From: Sediminibacterium sp.
GTDB taxonomy: Bacteria > Bacteroidota > Bacteroidia > Chitinophagales > Chitinophagaceae
Direction of reading: 5' to 3'
Length of the DNA stretch: 64,000 nt
Assembly (NCBI GenBank): GCA_021300455.1
Contig: JAJTDP010000006.1
Coordinates: 13,161 to 77,160 of the forward strand
The notes beneath the pieces are model-generated. The model did not search any database, was not told the origin of the DNA, and saw only the letters and a list, made by a program, of their open reading frames with translations. Positions within the stretch are counted from its first letter, which is position 1; every line of letters begins with the position of its first letter. The position numbers were made by a program, and so were the translations under genes. Of the stretch, positions 59,804 to 64,000 are shown in pieces.

Positions 59804-59850
59804 CTTTTTAGACCTTGGCACACCTGCAAAGTTTTAATTTGTATAGATAA

Positions 59851-59882
59851 AAAAAGAGCCCCGATAATTCGGGGCTCTTTTT
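59851..59882. terminator. Strong bidirectional terminator after murA
   Basis: AAAAAGAGCCCCG-ATAATT-CGGGGCTCTTTTT perfect stem. Confidence 0.88.
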
Positions 59883-59907
59883 TTATGATTTGATAAACGT
59901 ACAAGTT

Positions 59908-61212
59908 TTAGATTCTTTGTATTTGCGCACCTAGTGCTTGCAATCGAGCATCAATATTTTGATAGCCTCTGTCTATTTGTTCAATATTTTGAATGGTGCT
60001 TTTTCCTTCTGCACTTAGTGCTGCAATCAGCAAGGCTTGCCCAGCGCGAATATCAGGGCTACTCATAGTTATACCTCTAAGTGAATGTTTACGCGCTAAT
60101 CCAATAACGGTGGCACGGTGTGGATCACACAAAATAATTTGTGCCCCCATATCAATTAATTTATCCGTAAAAAATAAACGGCTCTCAAACATTTTTTGAT
60201 GAATCAGTACACTACCTCTAGCTTGAATAGCTGTGACTAAAATAATACTTAATAAATCGGGCGTAAAGCCTGGCCAAGGATTATCATAAATAGTTAAGAT
60301 ACCCCCATCCATAAAAGTTTGTATCTCATAAATATCTTGAGCGGGGATATAAATATCATCTCCCTTTATCGTTAAATCAATTCCTAGTAAACGAAATTTT
60401 TCTGGAATAATACCTAAGTGTGCAACGCCAGCATTTTTAATAGTGATTTCACTTTTAGTCATGGCAGCTAGTCCAATGAATGAACCAATCTCAATCATGT
60501 CTGGTAAAATTCTATGCGTGGCAGCGCCTAATTTTGTAACGCCTTCAATGCGCAATAAATTACTGCCTATGCCTGTAATTTTTGCACCCATATTATTTAA
60601 TAGTAAGCAAAGCTGCTGTACATAAGGCTCACAGGCTGCATTGTAAATACTAGTAATGCCTTCTGCAAATACAGCTGCCATTAGAATATTCGCTGTTCCT
60701 GTAACGGAAGGCTCTTCTAATAACATATAAGTACCTACTAGTTTATCTGCGCTTAAAGTAAAGCAGGCTATCTTTTCATCATAAGAATAGGTAGCGCCTA
60801 GTTTTTCAAATCCAATAATATGTGTATCTAATCTTCTTCTTCCAATTTTATCTCCACCTGGTTTAGGTAAATAAGCTTTTTTAAATCTTGCTAAAATAGG
60901 ACCTGCTAACATAACGCTACCGCGTAATCTTCCACTCTTCGTTTTAAAATCATCAGAGGCTAAATAACTAGGATCAATTTTATCTGCTTGAAAACGGTAT
61001 TCACCTTCTTTTAATTTTTCAACACTTACGCCCATCGCCTCTAATAACTCTATTAGTAAGTTAACATCAACAATGTCTGGAATATTAGAAATGGTAACAG
61101 GCTCTGCTGTTAATACTACTGCAGATAAAATTTGTAAGGCTTCGTTTTTGGCACCCTGTGGTGTAATATTTCCTTTAAGGGCTTTTCCGCCTATGACTTC
61201 AAATGAACTCAT
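59908..61212 (-). CDS. murA: UDP-N-acetylglucosamine 1-carboxyvinyltransferase (Asp-type active site)
   Basis: GGKALKGNITPQGAKNEALQIL; PKPGGDKIGRRRLDTHI; DRGYQNIDARLQALGA. Confidence 0.95.
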   Translation of the reverse strand: MSSFEVIGGKALKGNITPQGAKNEALQILSAVVLTAEPVTISNIPDIVDVNLLIELLEAMGVSVEKLKEGEYRFQADKIDPSYLASDDFKTKSGRLRGSVMLAGPILARFKKAYLPKPGGDKIGRRRLDTHIIGFEKLGATYSYDEKIACFTLSADKLVGTYMLLEEPSVTGTANILMAAVFAEGITSIYNAACEPYVQQLCLLLNNMGAKITGIGSNLLRIEGVTKLGAATHRILPDMIEIGSFIGLAAMTKSEITIKNAGVAHLGIIPEKFRLLGIDLTIKGDDIYIPAQDIYEIQTFMDGGILTIYDNPWPGFTPDLLSIILVTAIQARGSVLIHQKMFESRLFFTDKLIDMGAQIILCDPHRATVIGLARKHSLRGITMSSPDIRAGQALLIAALSAEGKSTIQNIEQIDRGYQNIDARLQALGAQIQRI

Positions 61213-61217
61213 ATTAA

Positions 61218-61910
61218 TTAAAAGCGTTTTTTAAAGTTGCGGTTATTGTTATTGCGTCCGCCACCACCACCCCCTGGTCCACTTGGACCGCGTCCACCGC
61301 GATTATTATTATTGCGATTGCCCTGCCAACGACCCGCAGCTGGACGGTACTCATCTCTTTCAAAATTTTGATTGCGATGCTTGATATAAGGTGTATTGCT
61401 AAATTCAAGTTCACCACCGGTAATGGCGTTTAACTCTCCTCTAATGGTATCATCTTGTACTAATTCTTTATGCCAGTTACTATAAGCTAGTTTCATGTAA
61501 TGTGCAATAGCATGCGCAAAACCAGCTTTTTTCTCTTGGTCTTGTTCCGCCATCGCTTTATCAATGACCATTTCTAGGTTTTTACCTAAATGGGCATATT
61601 TGATTTTACGCTTTGGATAAGCAATGGGATCCGGCTTCTGCTTATAGGTTTCCTTAGTAGGAATAGGATAAGGACTGTCTACGTCTAATTGGAAATTGCT
61701 CATAAAAAACAGGTGATCCCATAATTTATGCTTGTAGTCTTCTACATTCTTAAGCTGAGGTGTCAAAAAGCCCATTAGTTCAATCACTACCTGAGCCTGC
61801 TCCTGTCTTTTGGCACGATCTTCAATAGTCATTAAATGGTCCACCATCTTATGAACGTGACGGCCATACTCTCTCATCCCCATTAAGCTTCTTGCTGTAT
61901 TGTATTCCAT
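61218..61910 (-). CDS. DUF4290 family protein with Gly/Asn/Arg-rich C-terminal tail
   Basis: MEYNTARSLMGMREYGRHVHKMVDHLM... core; tail GNRNNNNRGGRGPSGPGGGGGGRNNNNRNFKKRF. Confidence 0.75.
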   Translation of the reverse strand: MEYNTARSLMGMREYGRHVHKMVDHLMTIEDRAKRQEQAQVVIELMGFLTPQLKNVEDYKHKLWDHLFFMSNFQLDVDSPYPIPTKETYKQKPDPIAYPKRKIKYAHLGKNLEMVIDKAMAEQDQEKKAGFAHAIAHYMKLAYSNWHKELVQDDTIRGELNAITGGELEFSNTPYIKHRNQNFERDEYRPAAGRWQGNRNNNNRGGRGPSGPGGGGGGRNNNNRNFKKRF

Positions 61911-61963
61911 GTATTTATTACTTCTCGAGTAACAAATGTAAGGATTTATTTTATCTTCGTACC

Positions 61964-63001
61964 ATGGAGCCACTGATACAACAAATTGAAACCATCACTC
62001 TAGAAATCCAAAATACGGTCGCTACCACCAGTGCCGAGGTGGAGGCCTTCCGAATTAAATACTTGGGAACCAAAGGTTTGGTAAAAAATATGATGGGGGA
62101 GATGAAATCGGTGCCTAATGAACAGAAAAAGGAATTCGGACAAATCCTAAATGCTTTCAAGGTTGCCGCAGAAGAAAAACTTGAAGCCTTAGTGGCTGCA
62201 TTAGGAGATACGACTACATTAGATACTAGCATTGATACAAGTTTACCGGGCGATGAATTTACAGTAGGCACAAGACATCCTTTAAACTTAGTGCGCAATC
62301 AAATGGTTTCTATTTTTAAAAGATTAGGATTCGCGGTGGCAGAAGGACCAGAGATAGAAGATGATTGGCATAATTTTGGTGCGATGAATTTACCTGCCGA
62401 TCATCCAGCGCGTGATATGCAGGATACTTTTTATGTTCAAGAAGCCACTGATGAAAATGCAGCATGGTTATTAAGAACACATACATCCAGTGTACAAGCG
62501 CGTGTGATGGAAACACAGAAACCACCTATTCGTGTGATTTGTCCGGGCCGTGTGTATCGCAATGAAACTATTTCAGCAAGAGCACATTGTTTTTTTCATC
62601 AAGTAGAAGGTTTATACATTGATGAAAATGTAAGCTTTGCAGATTTAAAACAAACACTTTATTTTTTCGTACAAGAAATGTTTGGCAAAGAGGTGAAAGT
62701 AAGATTCCGTCCAAGTTATTTTCCTTTTACAGAACCTAGTGCAGAGATGGATATTAGCTGTCAAATATGTAGTGGTAAAGGATGTAATATTTGTAAACAT
62801 ACAGGATGGGTAGAAATTTTAGGTAGCGGTATGGTACATTCTAATGTGTTAAAAAACTTTGATATCGATCCTGAAAAGTATACTGGCTTTGCATTTGGTA
62901 TGGGCGTTGAAAGAATTGCGCAATTAAAATACCAAGTAAACGATTTACGTTTATACTCTCAAAATGACTTGCGCTTTTTGCAACAGTTTAAGAGTGTCTG
63001 A
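61964..63001 (+). CDS. pheS: Phenylalanyl-tRNA synthetase alpha subunit
   Basis: GTRHPLNLVRNQMVSIFKRLGF, FRPSYFPFTEPSAEMDI, GFAFGMGVERIAQLKY. Confidence 0.96.
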   Translation: MEPLIQQIETITLEIQNTVATTSAEVEAFRIKYLGTKGLVKNMMGEMKSVPNEQKKEFGQILNAFKVAAEEKLEALVAALGDTTTLDTSIDTSLPGDEFTVGTRHPLNLVRNQMVSIFKRLGFAVAEGPEIEDDWHNFGAMNLPADHPARDMQDTFYVQEATDENAAWLLRTHTSSVQARVMETQKPPIRVICPGRVYRNETISARAHCFFHQVEGLYIDENVSFADLKQTLYFFVQEMFGKEVKVRFRPSYFPFTEPSAEMDISCQICSGKGCNICKHTGWVEILGSGMVHSNVLKNFDIDPEKYTGFAFGMGVERIAQLKYQVNDLRLYSQNDLRFLQQFKSV

Positions 63002-63010
63002 TAATTAATT

Positions 63011-63745
63011 ATGTTACATAACACCAAGGGTATTGTTTTACGTGTCACTAAATATGGTGATACAAGTATTATCCTAACGGCCTATACCGAACTTTTTGGT
63101 GTGCAACAATACATGGTCAAAGGGGTGAGAGTGACTAGTAAAAAAGGAGCGAACAAGGGCGTTTTTTATCAGCCCGCCGCTATTTTACAAATGGAAGTGT
63201 ATCATTCACCCATGAAGCAATTGCAAATGGTAAAGGAAGTGAGCTGGGATTTTGTATATCAAAATGTTTATTCCGATGTACTACGCAATGCAGTGGCTAC
63301 CTATATTGTAGAAGTCTTGCAACAAACCATGCAACCTGAACCCCATCCAGAATTATTTTATTTAATAGAAGATACTTTTAAACAATTAGATAAAGGGGGT
63401 CCTCAATTAGTAGGCAACCTACCTATTTATTTTTTAATTCATTTAAGTCAAACCATGGGCTTTGGCTTGCAAGGAAAATACACTGCTACTAGTTCTGTAT
63501 TAGATGTGAGAGAAGGACAGTTTGTAGAAAAGGTGCCTGCGCATCCATATTTTTTAGAAGGCGCAGAAGCGCAAACAGCTTCTAGTTTTTTACAAGTACA
63601 ATTTTACAACGATTTAGATAATATTGTTTTAAGCGGCACACAAAGAAAAAAAATATTGGAACTGTTTCAGTTGTCTTTAAGCTGGCACTATAAAAAATTC
63701 AGCGACATAAAATCACTACCTATCTTACAAGAAGTGCTGAGGTAG
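63011..63745 (+). CDS. recO: DNA repair protein RecO
   Basis: KGIVLRVTKYGDTSIILTAYTELFGVQQYMVKGVR. Confidence 0.9.
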   Translation: MLHNTKGIVLRVTKYGDTSIILTAYTELFGVQQYMVKGVRVTSKKGANKGVFYQPAAILQMEVYHSPMKQLQMVKEVSWDFVYQNVYSDVLRNAVATYIVEVLQQTMQPEPHPELFYLIEDTFKQLDKGGPQLVGNLPIYFLIHLSQTMGFGLQGKYTATSSVLDVREGQFVEKVPAHPYFLEGAEAQTASSFLQVQFYNDLDNIVLSGTQRKKILELFQLSLSWHYKKFSDIKSLPILQEVLR

Positions 63746-63749
63746 GGAT

Positions 63750-63833
63750 TTAATCGTTATTTCTACTATTACGATGTCTACGCCACATAATAATTAAAAT
63801 GGCAATGATGCCGAATAAAATGGGAAAAGTCAT
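63750..63833 (-). CDS. Putative 27-aa single-TM microprotein (MTFPILFGIIAILIIMWRRHRNSRNND)
   Basis: Intact ORF with hydrophobic segment and basic C-terminus in an otherwise short intergenic space. Confidence 0.35.
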   Translation of the reverse strand: MTFPILFGIIAILIIMWRRHRNSRNND

Positions 63834-63891
63834 AACGAGTATTTAATACCACAAGCTACGAAAATTAGATAGCTTTGTCATAATATAGCTT

Positions 63892-64000
63892 ATGAAATTT
63901 AACCTCATCATCGCAGTTGTTTTAATGCTTGGAATATTCACCAGTTGTTCCATCATGCAGCCCACTACCATTAAAAAAATTAAAATGGATTATCAAGCGC
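63892..64000 (+). CDS. Putative lipoprotein, 5' fragment (runs off window)
   Basis: MKFNLIIAVVLMLGIFTSCSIMQP... signal peptide with lipobox-like FTSC. Confidence 0.55.
   Translation, partial: MKFNLIIAVVLMLGIFTSCSIMQPTTIKKIKMDYQA

Larger units (their letters stand above)
59646..59836. repeat. 84-bp direct tandem repeat (two full copies at 59646-59729 and 59730-59813, plus a partial third)
   Basis: CTTGGCACACCTGCCAAGTTTTAAATAATAAATGATAAAAAG...GCTCTTTTTCTTTTTAGAC repeats identically; third copy diverges after CTTGGCACACCTGCAAAGTTTTAA. Confidence 0.95.

Noticed and set aside
59646-59836. CRISPR-like direct repeats
   Set aside because: Only two complete contiguous copies with no unique spacers; each unit contains a terminator hairpin.
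59626-59904. 92-aa minus-strand ORF with 28-aa internal repeats
   Set aside because: Antisense reading of the 84-bp terminator/palindrome repeat; stays open only because 84 is divisible by 3.

Overview
The window looks like ordinary chromosomal DNA from an AT-rich Bacteroidota, probably Chitinophagaceae-like (inferred from gene content, protein style and TAnnTTTG-type promoters). It is dense with housekeeping genes: the mnmG 3' end, polA, a PpiD/SurA-type PPIase, recA, mgsA, uvrB, pnuC plus a NadR-type kinase, mtgA, thiL, nagA, recX, dnaN, kdsB, a kdnB-like gene, nfu, a UvrD/PcrA helicase, mnmH, msrB, adk, fabG, lptB, metF, rlmD, cysS, lysS, gmk, murA, pheS and recO. I saw no CRISPR array, transposase, prophage, rRNA or obvious tRNA. 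The most interesting signals are these. (1) Three gene junctions look like deletion scars: a 23-codon signal-peptide-like stub before polA, recA running directly into an acyltransferase whose catalytic motif lies upstream of any in-frame ATG, and an exonuclease/endonuclease/phosphatase gene whose N-terminal and catalytic parts are in different frames with the middle missing. (2) A GH3-family gene is translationally coupled to a LysE-type exporter, and a second GH3 gene overlaps lptB. (3) An apparently active rhomboid protease is followed directly by a rhomboid-like protein lacking the catalytic GxSG. (4) An 84-bp tandem repeat combines a REP-like palindrome with a terminator and forms the 3' end of an S10 peptidase gene. 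(5) kdsB and a kdnB-like gene suggest 8-amino-Kdo. (6) MurA has a Cys-to-Asp active-site change predicting fosfomycin resistance. No clear-cut unknown multi-gene system was identified. All assignments come from reading the protein sequences; no database search was run.
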